A stretch of 64,000 bases of DNA from Bradyrhizobium sp. BR 10289. GTDB lineage: Bacteria > Pseudomonadota > Alphaproteobacteria > Rhizobiales > Xanthobacteraceae. The translations under genes and the position numbers were made by a program. Location of the stretch: assembly GCF_019455385.1 (NCBI RefSeq), contig NZ_JACOFR010000002.1:358722-422721 (forward strand), read 5' to 3'. Below, piece by piece: positions 9,452 to 18,062 of the stretch (positions are counted from its first letter, which is position 1; the number at the start of each line of letters is the position of its first letter). Below the pieces are notes generated by a model that was given only the letters and a program-made list of their open reading frames with translations, searched no databases and was not told where the DNA came from.

Positions 9452-9969
9452 CAGGGCTTCGGCAGCAGCTTCACGCCCGGCGCCGGCGACTTGCTCTCAT
9501 GCGAATGCGCAGCCCCTTCCGCCGGAATCTCGATCCAACGGCTGACGCCGGTCTCGCACTCCTGGACCACAGGAAAGTACAGGGTCGTGTTCGGCTTGAG
9601 CGCCTCGGTCAGCACGGTATGCATGACGAACTCGTCATAGTTCTTGTCCAGCAGCTTGCCGCCGGACCACGCCACCTCCTTGACGCCGGAAGAGAGCTTG
9701 TTGCCGTGATAGTCGTACTCGGCAGCATATTTGCCCTCGACCACATCGACGCTCCAACCCGCCTTCGGCATCGGCTTCACCGCGATCACGCCTTCCGGGA
9801 CCTGCACGCGGATTTTGGTCGTCGGCGATCCCGCGCAGCCGTGCGGTACCGCGAACACTGCCTTGTACGATCCCCCCACGGCCGCCTGCTTGCCTTCGAG
9901 GAAGACGTGCGCGCTCGCTGGCGTCGCTGCAAGGATGGTCAAAGGCAACAGCCAGATTTGCTTCGACAT
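9451..9969 (-). CDS. pcuD: PcuD, YcnI/DUF1775 periplasmic protein
   Basis: 172 residues: signal peptide MSKQIWLLPLTILAATPASA, then mature HVFLEGKQAAVGGSYKAVFAVPHGCAGSPTTKIRVQVPEGV. The N-terminal His right after the cleavage site is the known copper ligand in YcnI proteins. The family's typical GWSVDVVEGKYA and KEVAWSGGKLLDKNYDEF segments follow. In Bacillus and in Bradyrhizobium this gene sits beside a CopC/CopD-type importer, as here. A likely periplasmic copper-binding partner of the following gene. Confidence 0.9.
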   Translation of the reverse strand: MSKQIWLLPLTILAATPASAHVFLEGKQAAVGGSYKAVFAVPHGCAGSPTTKIRVQVPEGVIAVKPMPKAGWSVDVVEGKYAAEYDYHGNKLSSGVKEVAWSGGKLLDKNYDEFVMHTVLTEALKPNTTLYFPVVQECETGVSRWIEIPAEGAAHSHESKSPAPGVKLLPKP

Positions 9970-10001
9970 GCTCGACCTCCCGAAAGTCCAGATCATGGTC
10001 G

Positions 10002-10523
10002 TCACATTTTCATTCCCGAATGATCGTGCATCTTCTTCATCATCTGCCCGCCATCGCCTGGCGCCTGCGCGCCGACAGCCTGCACATCGAGCAAGACCCT
10101 GACTTTGCCCGCCTTCTCGAACTCCAGCGTCACCGGAACTTTGTCTCCCTGCTTGAACGGCCCCTTCAGCTCCTGGAGCATCAAATGATTGCCACCGGGC
10201 GCGAGCTTCACCGTCTTGCCGGGATCGATCACGAGACCCTTGTCGAGCGGGCGCATCTTCATCACGCCATTGTCCATCGCCATCTCGTGGACCTCGGCCT
10301 TGCCCGCGATGTCGGCGGTCACGCTGACCAGCTTGTCGGCCGCCGCGCCCTTGTTCTCGATGGTCAGATAGCCGCCCGCAACCTTGGCACCACCGGGAGT
10401 CGCGCGGCTCCACGCCTGCGAGATGACGAGATCGCCGGCCTTGATGTCCTCAGCACGCGCGAGCCCGGCGAACGTTGCGGCGGAGAGCACTGCGAGCGCG
10501 AGGATGCGAGAGAGCTTGTTCAT
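10002..10523 (-). CDS. pcuC: PcuC, periplasmic copper chaperone PCu(A)C
   Basis: About 173 residues with signal peptide MNKLSRILALAVLSAATFAGLARA and ATG at 10523. The PCu(A)C copper site is visible as HEMAMDNGVMKMRPL followed by GGNHLMLQELKG, supplying the His and Met ligands of this family. A C-terminal tail MMKKMHDHSGMKM is rich in Met and His and probably adds a second copper site. PCu(A)C proteins deliver Cu(I) to the CuA site of cytochrome oxidase. In Bradyrhizobium japonicum, PcuC is made under copper starvation and supports oxidase assembly. It is third in the five-gene operon. Confidence 0.93.
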   Translation of the reverse strand: MNKLSRILALAVLSAATFAGLARAEDIKAGDLVISQAWSRATPGGAKVAGGYLTIENKGAAADKLVSVTADIAGKAEVHEMAMDNGVMKMRPLDKGLVIDPGKTVKLAPGGNHLMLQELKGPFKQGDKVPVTLEFEKAGKVRVLLDVQAVGAQAPGDGGQMMKKMHDHSGMKM

Positions 10524-10561
10524 ATCGTTTGCCTTTCTTGTCATAGATGTCATCCCAGCCG

Positions 10562-13021
10562 TTAGAACGTGTATTTGCCCGCGAGAGCGAAAGTTCGCCC
10601 CGGGAACGGATGGAACAGGAAATACTGCTCGTTGAAGAGATTATCGATGCCGAAGTCCAACGCGAGATTCTTCGTTGCGTTATAGTGCATCTTCAAGTCC
10701 ACAACGAAAAAGTTATCGAACGCGCCGTAGACGTGGGAGATGCGATCGGTGTTGTCGAGCGTCGAGTACTGCTTACCGCTATAGCGTGCCGCAACCGTAT
10801 ACGCCCAGCTCTCGTTCGGCCGATAGGTCACGCCGAACTTGGCGCGCCAGTCCGGGACGTAAGGCACGCGCTTGCCGACGACGGTCGTGGCCACGTTGGT
10901 CAAGGGATCCAATCCGGCCCACCCCGCATCGGCCAGGATGCGGGAGTCGACATAGGTGACGCTGCCGAATAACTGCAGACCGCGAACGAAGACGTTATCC
11001 TTGTCGGCGGACAACTCCACGCCCTGCAACCTGATCGCATCGACATTGCTGAACGTCGTCGCGCTCTGAGTCGCGTTGATCATGTTGGTCTGCGCGATGA
11101 TCGCGCTGTTGGTCCGCTCCCTGAATAGGGTCAACCGGATACGGCCGTCATCCCAGTGGCGCTCGATATTGAGTTCGCCGGTGAAGTCCTGCTCGGGCTT
11201 CAGGAAGGGATTGGCCACCGTGATCGTATTGCCGACGGTCACGTTCTGATAGAGCTCGAGAACCGTCGGATAGCGATAGGCCTCGCCGAAATTGAATGTG
11301 ACGTTCCAATCCTCGTTCGGATCGTAGGAGACTGAGGCCTTCGGCGAGAAATTCGTCGATGCAAGGCCCGGCTGATTGGTCATGAACGACGAAGTGACGG
11401 CACCTGCCCCATTGGCCAGAGTCACGACATTCTGGCCATCGAGCGATTGCCAGGTCTCCAGCCGCCCACCCAGCGTCAGCTTCAGATTCGGCTTTATCTT
11501 CCAGGCATCCTGAAGCCAGAGCGCGCCGGTGCGGGTTTCGCCCTCGCTGTTCGCGTAGAGCTGCCCCGTCGTGGTCGAGGCCTGATACCAGACGGCCGAG
11601 CCATAAGTTGGGTTCTCCAGGCGGTAGCGATCGCCGTGAATACCAAAACTGACCTCGTGCGCACCACCATAGCCGAGTGGACGCCAGATGCCCTTGGCGT
11701 CTGCGTTCTGCCAATTGGTGCCGTCCATGCGCTGAATCTTGCCGTTCTGGGAGAAGCCGACGCCGGTCGGGGTCACGGTGTAGGGATTGAGCTGAGCGTC
11801 TTCGAGATAGTTGTAGCTCGAGGCAGACAGGTCGAAATCGAAAATCCCCCTGGTGTCGCTTTTGATCGCGACCGCGTTGCTCACATGGGTTTCGTCCCAG
11901 ATATATTTGGCGTTCGCGAAGGTCGAGATGTTGTTGAAGGTCGGCAGCCCGTTCGCCGTTGACCGCAGATAGGTCTGGGGATCGGAGACCTGGTGGTTGT
12001 TCCAGACACCGAACGAATAGGTCGCCTGCACCTGCGCCGTCACATCATAGGCGAGGCGGATATTGCCGGAGGTCTGCTGCGAATGGGCGAGGATGCCCGT
12101 ACCGACCACATTGGCGGGAATGCCCTGCTTGGTCAACGCGGGAAATGTGCCGGTCGTGCCGGCCGGGATCGCGCCGCTCGTCGTGTAGGTCAGCGGCTGC
12201 TGAAAACTGTCGAGATAATTGGTGCTGACGAGCCACGACAGTGCACCCTCGCGATCGCCCGCGGCGGCGCTGGTTTGGCTGGTGACGTAGGTGTCCTTGG
12301 TGCCGTACTGATTCCACGGCATCACCGAGATCGTTTCCTTGGCGGTCGCGAACGGCTTGTCCGGCATCTTGGACGTAATCAGCAGCACGCCGCCGATCGA
12401 GTTGCCGGGATAGGCGGCCGCGAACGGGCCGTTGAGGAAATCGATACGTCCGATTGCTTCGGGAGAGATCAGGTTCCACTTCGGCGAGGCATTGGTGTTG
12501 TTGTTGCCGATCAGCGCCGAGATGAGGAGTTCGTCGTAGTAGATCAGCGTGCGTGCGCTGGAATTCAGGCCCCAGCTTCGCGTCGCGAGCACAGCATTGT
12601 TGTCGCCGTCGTTGCGCTTTCGCACGAACAGGCTCGGCATGTATTTGACCGCATCCTCGGGATCCTTGAGGTTGATGGTCTCGTCGACCTCCCTGGCCGT
12701 GACGCTGAAGGAACGCTGCGGCAATTGATAGCGTGCAACAGCGGCCGGCGGATCCAGCGACGGACGGGCGCCCCCCGTCCCCTGTTCGCTGGCGACGATG
12801 GGGGCCGCCCGCTCGCTGGCAGGCTTTGCCGACTGGCTCCTGGCTGCGGCTCTGTGCACAGCCGGCTTGCGCGGCTTGGGTTTCGCCACGGCGGGTGCAT
12901 CGACGGTGACCTGTGGCAACACTGCGCTGCTGCTTTGGGCAAAAACTCCGCACGACGACGCAAGCAGCGCGGCCGGGACGGCAACGACGCTCACGCCGCG
13001 GCGGGCATGACGACATAACAT
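10562..13021 (-). CDS. pcuB: PcuB, TonB-dependent outer membrane receptor for copper
   Basis: About 819 residues if ATG at 13021 is used (AGGA lies nine bases upstream). A signal peptide (VSVVAVPAALLASSCGVFAQ) is followed by a Pro/Ala/Lys-rich linker and then a plug domain (SFSVTAREVDETINLKDPEDAVKYMPSLFVRKR, PFAAAYPGNSIGGVLLITSKMP). The rest is a beta-barrel ending with FPGRTFALAGKYTF, an aromatic last residue as expected for outer membrane insertion. It belongs to the OprC/NosA-like group associated with copper. Its place between pcuA-like and pcuC matches the B. japonicum operon. A longer start at 13096 is possible. Confidence 0.9.
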   Translation of the reverse strand: MLCRHARRGVSVVAVPAALLASSCGVFAQSSSAVLPQVTVDAPAVAKPKPRKPAVHRAAARSQSAKPASERAAPIVASEQGTGGARPSLDPPAAVARYQLPQRSFSVTAREVDETINLKDPEDAVKYMPSLFVRKRNDGDNNAVLATRSWGLNSSARTLIYYDELLISALIGNNNTNASPKWNLISPEAIGRIDFLNGPFAAAYPGNSIGGVLLITSKMPDKPFATAKETISVMPWNQYGTKDTYVTSQTSAAAGDREGALSWLVSTNYLDSFQQPLTYTTSGAIPAGTTGTFPALTKQGIPANVVGTGILAHSQQTSGNIRLAYDVTAQVQATYSFGVWNNHQVSDPQTYLRSTANGLPTFNNISTFANAKYIWDETHVSNAVAIKSDTRGIFDFDLSASSYNYLEDAQLNPYTVTPTGVGFSQNGKIQRMDGTNWQNADAKGIWRPLGYGGAHEVSFGIHGDRYRLENPTYGSAVWYQASTTTGQLYANSEGETRTGALWLQDAWKIKPNLKLTLGGRLETWQSLDGQNVVTLANGAGAVTSSFMTNQPGLASTNFSPKASVSYDPNEDWNVTFNFGEAYRYPTVLELYQNVTVGNTITVANPFLKPEQDFTGELNIERHWDDGRIRLTLFRERTNSAIIAQTNMINATQSATTFSNVDAIRLQGVELSADKDNVFVRGLQLFGSVTYVDSRILADAGWAGLDPLTNVATTVVGKRVPYVPDWRAKFGVTYRPNESWAYTVAARYSGKQYSTLDNTDRISHVYGAFDNFFVVDLKMHYNATKNLALDFGIDNLFNEQYFLFHPFPGRTFALAGKYTF

Positions 13022-13105
13022 GGGGCATTCCTGACGCCGGCTTTCTTCCCGGCTGTTCGACAGCATCGATCGCCGACGGACGAACCGCGGCGACACTGGG
13101 GGTCG

Positions 13106-13492
13106 TCAGGACAATCGAGGTGGCGCGCGCGCCTGGGCGTTCGAGCCCCTGGGAGCAAAAGCAATGGAGGCATCCGCCTGACGCCAGACCACACGCTCGA
13201 CGTGGCGGAAGGGAATGGCCAGCGCAATTTGCGGCGGCGAATCGAGCGAGGCGTTCGCCTGTGCCAGACAGCAGAGCGCACACGCTCCGGCGTGCGCTGT
13301 AGGCGTGCCGGTCTGGTCCTTCAGACCACCCTGCTCGCTCGCGCTATGGCAGATGACCGCGGCGGACAGCGGATCCGCCACGGCCTGGCTCGCCGCCAGG
13401 CAGGCGGCGATCGGCGCCAGCACCTGCATCGCCAAAGCGAGCAGGACCAAGGGTAGGAATTTTTGCAGCCGAGCGCGCATCCACCGAACCAT
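13106..13492 (-). CDS. pcuA: PcuA-like small secreted protein (DUF2946-like)
   Basis: About 128 residues. An N-terminal signal or anchor (LQKFLPLVLLALAMQVLAPIAACLAASQAVA) precedes a short exported region with CHSASEQGG and AHAGACALCCLAQA, which looks like the Cys motif of DUF2946 proteins found next to copper-uptake receptors. Start is either ATG 13492 or 13480. In B. japonicum the first gene of the pcu operon encodes a periplasmic protein of unknown role, and this gene sits at the same position. The promoter of the operon should lie just upstream, beyond 13492. Confidence 0.75.
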   Translation of the reverse strand: MVRWMRARLQKFLPLVLLALAMQVLAPIAACLAASQAVADPLSAAVICHSASEQGGLKDQTGTPTAHAGACALCCLAQANASLDSPPQIALAIPFRHVERVVWRQADASIAFAPRGSNAQARAPPRLS

Positions 13493-14236
13493 TCGTTCGT
13501 GCGCTAACTAAACACCTCAGCTCGCCCTGAGTCGAGGTCAGTTCCGCCGCCGTCCTGGACCACCGCAAATTTCTCGAAAACTGTGGTCGGAGCGCCCCAT
13601 CGGACCGGGACGTCCGGCATTTAAGGCAGTCCGGCAAGCTGCCTCGTCCACAGATTTCTTATATTTGTCATATGCTTACTCGGTAAACAGCCCGATCATT
13701 TCGTACGCTGCTGTTATTTTGAACAATCATTGCCGAAAATGATGACAAGTGAGAAAAGTTGATCTAGCATCCTCTTGCTCAGGCTGAACCGCGAGGTCGA
13801 AGTCTGGTGGTCCAAGTCTCGGGAGGAGCCCCTGGCGCGCAAAACGCAGCGTCGCCCCGTCAATCAAGAGCAAATCTTAGAATCGGGGATAATAGGGTCG
13901 ACACAATTTTTGAGCGGGGCCAGGGCCCCGCTCTTTTTTTGTCCTCGGGCTGAAGCGCCGATGAAAGCTCCCGCAGCGCCGATCACGTAGAGCTTCAGGC
14001 TCGCGGCCATGCGCAGCACTGATCTCATCTCCTTGGCGCATCGACGTCCGTGCGAACAGAGTCCCGAACGCAAGCCATCTTCCGCGCGCAGCGTAGCCAA
14101 TTCGTCGAGGGAACGATGCTCGCGACATCCCGCACAATTGCAGATTGGGTGGCGTGAACTCTGCGATTGTGAGAGACTTTCGCCGATCGGTCGCGCACGC
14201 AATGACGCGCCGACGAAAAATACATGGGAGCGAGCG
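13493..14236. other. Gene-poor stretch of 744 bases with a strong terminator
   Basis: This gap lies between divergent operons (copper operon on the minus strand, sugar transporter on the plus strand) and should hold both promoters. The AT-rich part is 13655-13770. A strong rho-independent terminator on the plus strand ends at 13940, so a short plus-strand transcript starting around 13700-13800 is plausible. On the minus strand an open frame from 14019 (GTG, with AAGGAG nine bases before) to 13864 could encode about 51 residues with a hydrophobic LKLYVIGAAGAFIGA segment. I cannot tell which is real. Confidence 0.4.
13912..13940 (+). terminator. Rho-independent terminator (possible small RNA 3' end)
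   Basis: GAGCGGGGCC (13912-13921) and GGCCCCGCTC (13924-13933) form a perfect stem and are followed by seven T. The U-tract is on the plus strand only. No plus-strand gene precedes it within 2 kb, which suggests an unannotated small RNA. Confidence 0.8.
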
Positions 14237-15259
14237 ATGTCCGGGACCAAAGATTTCTCGACGACGAGGCGCGATCTTCTTCAGGCGGCAGCGGCCGCCG
14301 GCGCCGGAGCGGCCATTCTCGGCAGCATGGGCATAAATCCCGCATTGGCAGCCGAAGTCGGACGCAGCGAGAAGCCGCTGAAGGCGGCGTTCTCCAATGC
14401 GGGCCTTCAGGCCACCTGGTGCGCGCAGGGCAAGCAGGCCGCGGAATTCTGGGGCAAGCTGTTCAACGTCGAGGTCACCTGGTTCGACGGCCAGCTCGAT
14501 GCGGTGAAGCAGCGCGCGGCGGTCGACAACATGGCGTCGCAGAAATGGGATTTCGTCGCGATCCAGGCCGCCGGCATCGGCACCCTCACCCAGCCCGTGC
14601 AGAAGATGATCGACGCGGGCACGCCCGTGATCGACATGGACACGCTGATTGCGCCGCTCGACCAGATCAACGTCCACTCCTACCTCGCCCCCGACAACGA
14701 GTTCATGGGCGCCTCGGTGACCCAGGCGCTGTGCAACGCCATGGGTGGCAAGGGCAAGATCATCATGACCCAGGGCGGTCTCGGCCACACCGGCGCGCAG
14801 GGCCGCGCGAAGGGTTTCAACGCCGTCGTGAAGCAGTTCCCCGGCATCGAGGTGCTCGACACCCAGCCGGCCGACTGGGACGTCTCCAAGACCGCGCGGC
14901 TCTGGGAAACCTACCTGACCAAATATCCGCAGATCGATGCGGCGTTCTTCCACAATGACGACATGGCGCTCGCCGCCTACAACATCATGAAGGCGCGCGG
15001 CCGGACCAACATCCTGATCGGCGGCGTCGACGCCATGCCGCCCGCGATCCAGGCCGTCGCCGAAGGCCGCATGTTCGCGACCGTGCGCAATCCATCCTGC
15101 CGCATCCATGGCGGCGCCATCATCGCGGGCGTGTCCGCCGTGGTCGGCGGCGAGAAGAGCGGCCAGGGCATTCCGAAGAACGTCGTCACCGATGGGCCTG
15201 TCGTGACCAAGGCCAATGCCGCCGGGATGCAGTGGATGCAGGATCATTTCCTGATCTGA
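14237..15259 (+). CDS. Sugar ABC transporter substrate-binding protein, Tat-exported
   Basis: 340 residues starting with ATG at 14237, preceded by GGGAGCGAG. A twin-arginine signal (STTRRDLLQAAAAAGAGAAILG) indicates folded export. The rest is a periplasmic binding protein of the ribose/LacI-like type (Peripla_BP_4): KPLKAAFSNAGLQATWCAQGK at the first lobe, VIDMDTLIAPLDQI, then GGKGKIIMTQGGLGHTGAQGRAKGF and AAFFHNDDMALAAYNIMKARG. It opens an operon with an ATPase and a permease of the same transporter class. The sugar is not predictable from sequence. Confidence 0.9.
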   Translation: MSGTKDFSTTRRDLLQAAAAAGAGAAILGSMGINPALAAEVGRSEKPLKAAFSNAGLQATWCAQGKQAAEFWGKLFNVEVTWFDGQLDAVKQRAAVDNMASQKWDFVAIQAAGIGTLTQPVQKMIDAGTPVIDMDTLIAPLDQINVHSYLAPDNEFMGASVTQALCNAMGGKGKIIMTQGGLGHTGAQGRAKGFNAVVKQFPGIEVLDTQPADWDVSKTARLWETYLTKYPQIDAAFFHNDDMALAAYNIMKARGRTNILIGGVDAMPPAIQAVAEGRMFATVRNPSCRIHGGAIIAGVSAVVGGEKSGQGIPKNVVTDGPVVTKANAAGMQWMQDHFLI

Positions 15260-15265
15260 GCTTCC

Positions 15266-16768
15266 ATGCGAGAGGTGCGTCCGCCCATCCTTGAGTTGCA
15301 GGGCATCACGAAGAGCTTCGGCGGCGTCGAGGCGCTTCGTGGTGTCGACTTCGCGCTTTCAGCCGGCGAGATCCATGGTCTCGTCGGCGAGAACGGCGCC
15401 GGCAAGAGCACGCTGATGAAGATCATCGCCGGCGTGCATAGCGAGTTCTCCGGCCGTTTCCTGGTCGACGGCCAGGAGACGCATTTCCGCTCCGCCCGCG
15501 ACGCGCATGCCGCCGGCATCGCCATGGTGCATCAGGAGCTCTCCGTCGCGCCCGACCTCACCGTCGCCGAGAACGTCTTCCTCGGCAACCAGCCGACCAA
15601 CGCCCTTGGCCTGGTGCAATGGCGGCGCATGGCGCGCGAGGCCGGCGAGCAGCTTTCTCGCTTCGGCATCGACGTCGATCCGATGACACGGCTCGGTGAC
15701 CTGCCCATCGGGCTGCAGCAGCTGATCGAGATCGCGCGGGTGCTGTTCTCGGGCGCCCGTATCGTCATCCTGGACGAGCCGACCTCGGCCCTCTCCCCGC
15801 CCGAGGTCGAGCGGCTCTTCGCCACCCTCCGGCGGTTGCGCGAGCAAGGCACGGCCATCGTCTTCATCTCGCATTTCATCGAGGACATCCTTCGCGTGTC
15901 CGACACCGTCACGGTGTTCCGCAACGGACGCAAGGTCGCCGAGACCGCGTCATCGGCGACCAGCAAGGGCGCGCTGATCGAGGCGATGATCGGCCGCGGC
16001 GGCGAAGCGCTCGAGCACAGCTATTCCGACGATCTGATGCTGCCGGAGCCGAGCGCCAGCCCGGTGGTCCTGAAGGTCGACCAGCTCTCGCTGGCCCGCA
16101 GCCTGAAGGACATTTCCTTCGAGGCCCGCGCCGGCGAGGTGCTCGGCGTCTACGGCTTCATGGGCTGCGGCCAGCAGGAGCTGTCCCGCATCCTGTTCGG
16201 CAAGCTGAAGCCGGACAGCGGCACGCTTCTCGTGGGCGGCACGCCGAAGATTTTTGCCAGCACGGCGGCGGCGCGGCGCGCGGGCGTGGCATTGGTGCCG
16301 GAGAGCCGGCGCGACATGCTGTTTCATCAGGAGCCGGTCTACAAGAACATCTCGATCAGCATTCTGGATCGCATCTCCGCGCTGCTGCTCAGGCCGGCGC
16401 AGGAGCGCGAGATCGCCAGGCGCCAGGTCGAGCAATTGCAGATCAGGCCGCCGGTGGTCGGCCTTGATCTCGGCATGCTCTCCGGCGGCAACCAGCAGAA
16501 GGTGGCCCTCGCAAAGTGGCTGACCTATCCGCCCAAGCTGCTGGTGCTGTGTGAGCCGACCCGCGGCATGGATGTGGGCGCCAAGAACGACGTCATCAAC
16601 ATCGTCCGCGACCTCCGCGCCAGAGGGCTCGCGATCTTGGTGCTGTCGACCGAGCCGGAAACGGTGCTGTCGCTGGCCGACCGGATCCTCGTGCTCAAGC
16701 GTGGCGCTGTGGTGCGGGAATTCAGGAACGAGCCGGTCAGCAAGGACCGCCTGCTGGAAGCGGCGTGA
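15266..16768 (+). CDS. Sugar ABC transporter ATP-binding protein, RbsA/MglA type
   Basis: 500 residues with two fused ATPase domains, as in RbsA. Domain 1 has Walker A GENGAGKST, the signature region LPIGLQQLIEIARV and Walker B RIVILDEPTSALS. Domain 2 has the degenerate P-loop typical of the family (YGFMGCGQQELSRILFG), the signature LSGGNQQKVALAKWL and LLVLCEPTRGMDVG. It starts six bases after the binding-protein stop codon and its stop lies just before the permease gene, so the three are one operon. Confidence 0.93.
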   Translation: MREVRPPILELQGITKSFGGVEALRGVDFALSAGEIHGLVGENGAGKSTLMKIIAGVHSEFSGRFLVDGQETHFRSARDAHAAGIAMVHQELSVAPDLTVAENVFLGNQPTNALGLVQWRRMAREAGEQLSRFGIDVDPMTRLGDLPIGLQQLIEIARVLFSGARIVILDEPTSALSPPEVERLFATLRRLREQGTAIVFISHFIEDILRVSDTVTVFRNGRKVAETASSATSKGALIEAMIGRGGEALEHSYSDDLMLPEPSASPVVLKVDQLSLARSLKDISFEARAGEVLGVYGFMGCGQQELSRILFGKLKPDSGTLLVGGTPKIFASTAAARRAGVALVPESRRDMLFHQEPVYKNISISILDRISALLLRPAQEREIARRQVEQLQIRPPVVGLDLGMLSGGNQQKVALAKWLTYPPKLLVLCEPTRGMDVGAKNDVINIVRDLRARGLAILVLSTEPETVLSLADRILVLKRGAVVREFRNEPVSKDRLLEAA

Positions 16769-16779
16769 CGGAGAAGCAC

Positions 16780-17805
16780 ATGAGCAGTGACACGGCTTTC
16801 GCGGCGGCTCGGGGGGCGCGGGGCCTTGCGCCGTTCCTGCGCTCGCAGATGCGCAACATCGCGCCGTTCCTGACGCTGATCTTCCTCTCCGCCTTCTTCG
16901 CCTTCGCCAGCCCCTCCTTCGCGACGCTCGACAATCTCGGCAACATCCTGACGCAGGTGTCGGTGACGGGCGTCATCGCGGTCGGCCTCACCTTCGTGAT
17001 CCTGTGCGCCGAGATCGACCTCTCGATCGCCAGCATCGCCAACGTCACGGGCATCGCGGTCGCCTACTTCACGCTGCAGGAGTCCTACGTCAACATCGCC
17101 AACATTCCCCTGCCCGGCGCGGTTGCGATCGTCCTGTCGATCCTGCTTTGCGCAGCCCTCGGCCTCGTCAATGCGCTGGGGCTGACGGTGATCGGCATCC
17201 CCTCCTTCATCATGACGCTCGCCATGATGCAGATCGCGGCCGGCATCTCGGCGCTGCTGGTGCGCGGCCAGATCGCCTACAAGGTACCCGGCCTGATCAC
17301 GACGCTCGGCTCGGGATCGATCGGCGGCATCCCCTGGATCGTCATCGTCGCCGCCCTCATGCTGCTCGGCGGCCACCTGGTGCTGACCTACACGCGCTTC
17401 GGCCGCTACGTCTACATGGTCGGGGGAAATCGCGAGGCCGCCGAATATGCCGGCCTCAACGTCAAGCTCATCCTGGGCAGCGTCATGGTGATCTCGGCGG
17501 TGTGCTCCGGCATCGGCGGCATGCTGGGCGTCGCCCATTTCGGCAGCGCGCAACAGAACGAGTTCGACACCTATCTGCTCGACTCCATCGCCGCCGTCGT
17601 CGTCGGCGGCACCAGCCTGTTCGGCGGCCGCGGCGGCATCGGCAACACCATCGTCGGACTGTTCGTCCTCGGCGTCCTCAACAACGGCCTCGACCACGTC
17701 AACATCGACAGCTTTCTGAAGATCCTGATCCGCGGCTTGATCCTGCTGGCGGCGCTGATCATCAATGTCTATGCGCAGCGCTTGAGGGAAGAAGCGGCGG
17801 AGTAG
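16780..17805 (+). CDS. Sugar ABC transporter permease, RbsC type
   Basis: 341 residues from ATG 16780, with GGAG eight bases before. A GTG at 16765 overlapping the preceding stop would add five residues. There are about ten membrane helices with the conserved RbsC-like regions: VGLTFVILCAEIDLSIASIANVTG (the GGIDLS-type helix), FIMTLAMMQIAAGISALL, TRFGRYVYMVGGNREAAEYAGLNV and DSIAAVVVGGTSLFGGRGGIGNTIVG. It would form the channel used by the preceding binding protein and ATPase. Confidence 0.92.
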   Translation: MSSDTAFAAARGARGLAPFLRSQMRNIAPFLTLIFLSAFFAFASPSFATLDNLGNILTQVSVTGVIAVGLTFVILCAEIDLSIASIANVTGIAVAYFTLQESYVNIANIPLPGAVAIVLSILLCAALGLVNALGLTVIGIPSFIMTLAMMQIAAGISALLVRGQIAYKVPGLITTLGSGSIGGIPWIVIVAALMLLGGHLVLTYTRFGRYVYMVGGNREAAEYAGLNVKLILGSVMVISAVCSGIGGMLGVAHFGSAQQNEFDTYLLDSIAAVVVGGTSLFGGRGGIGNTIVGLFVLGVLNNGLDHVNIDSFLKILIRGLILLAALIINVYAQRLREEAAE

Positions 17806-17810
17806 CCCGC

Positions 17811-17850
17811 CCGCAAAACAAAAATGCGAAAACAACCCCATGCACAGTAC
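17811..17850 (+). repeat. Dispersed 3'-end repeat, copy B (after sugar permease)
   Basis: This is the reverse complement of the element at the end of lolD. Bases 17828-17850 match 4309-4331 exactly over 23 positions, with looser similarity on the A-rich side. It begins five bases after the permease stop codon, and relative to that gene it has the same sense as copy A has to lolD. I see no further copy in the window. Confidence 0.7.
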
Positions 17851-18062
17851 AAATCGTTGAGGAATTTTTGGGCGCCAGAGGGAGCTACGATTTTTCCGAA
17901 TTCCGGCTTGACACGTCGGGCAAAACAGGAGTAGGATGTCATCATGGCAACGACCGGGTGTCCGCGCAGCACGCAGCTCGAGCCGCCCCCGAGTTCGTGA
18001 TAGGCGACCCACGTCGTCTCCCTCGCCCTTCTCCAAACGCCTGTCGAATCATCGAGCCAACC

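Noticed and set aside
13864..14019. Small minus-strand gene of about 51 residues
   Set aside because: It has a plausible GTG start and a hydrophobic segment, but a strong terminator hairpin lies inside it and I know no family, so it is mentioned only within the intergenic entry.
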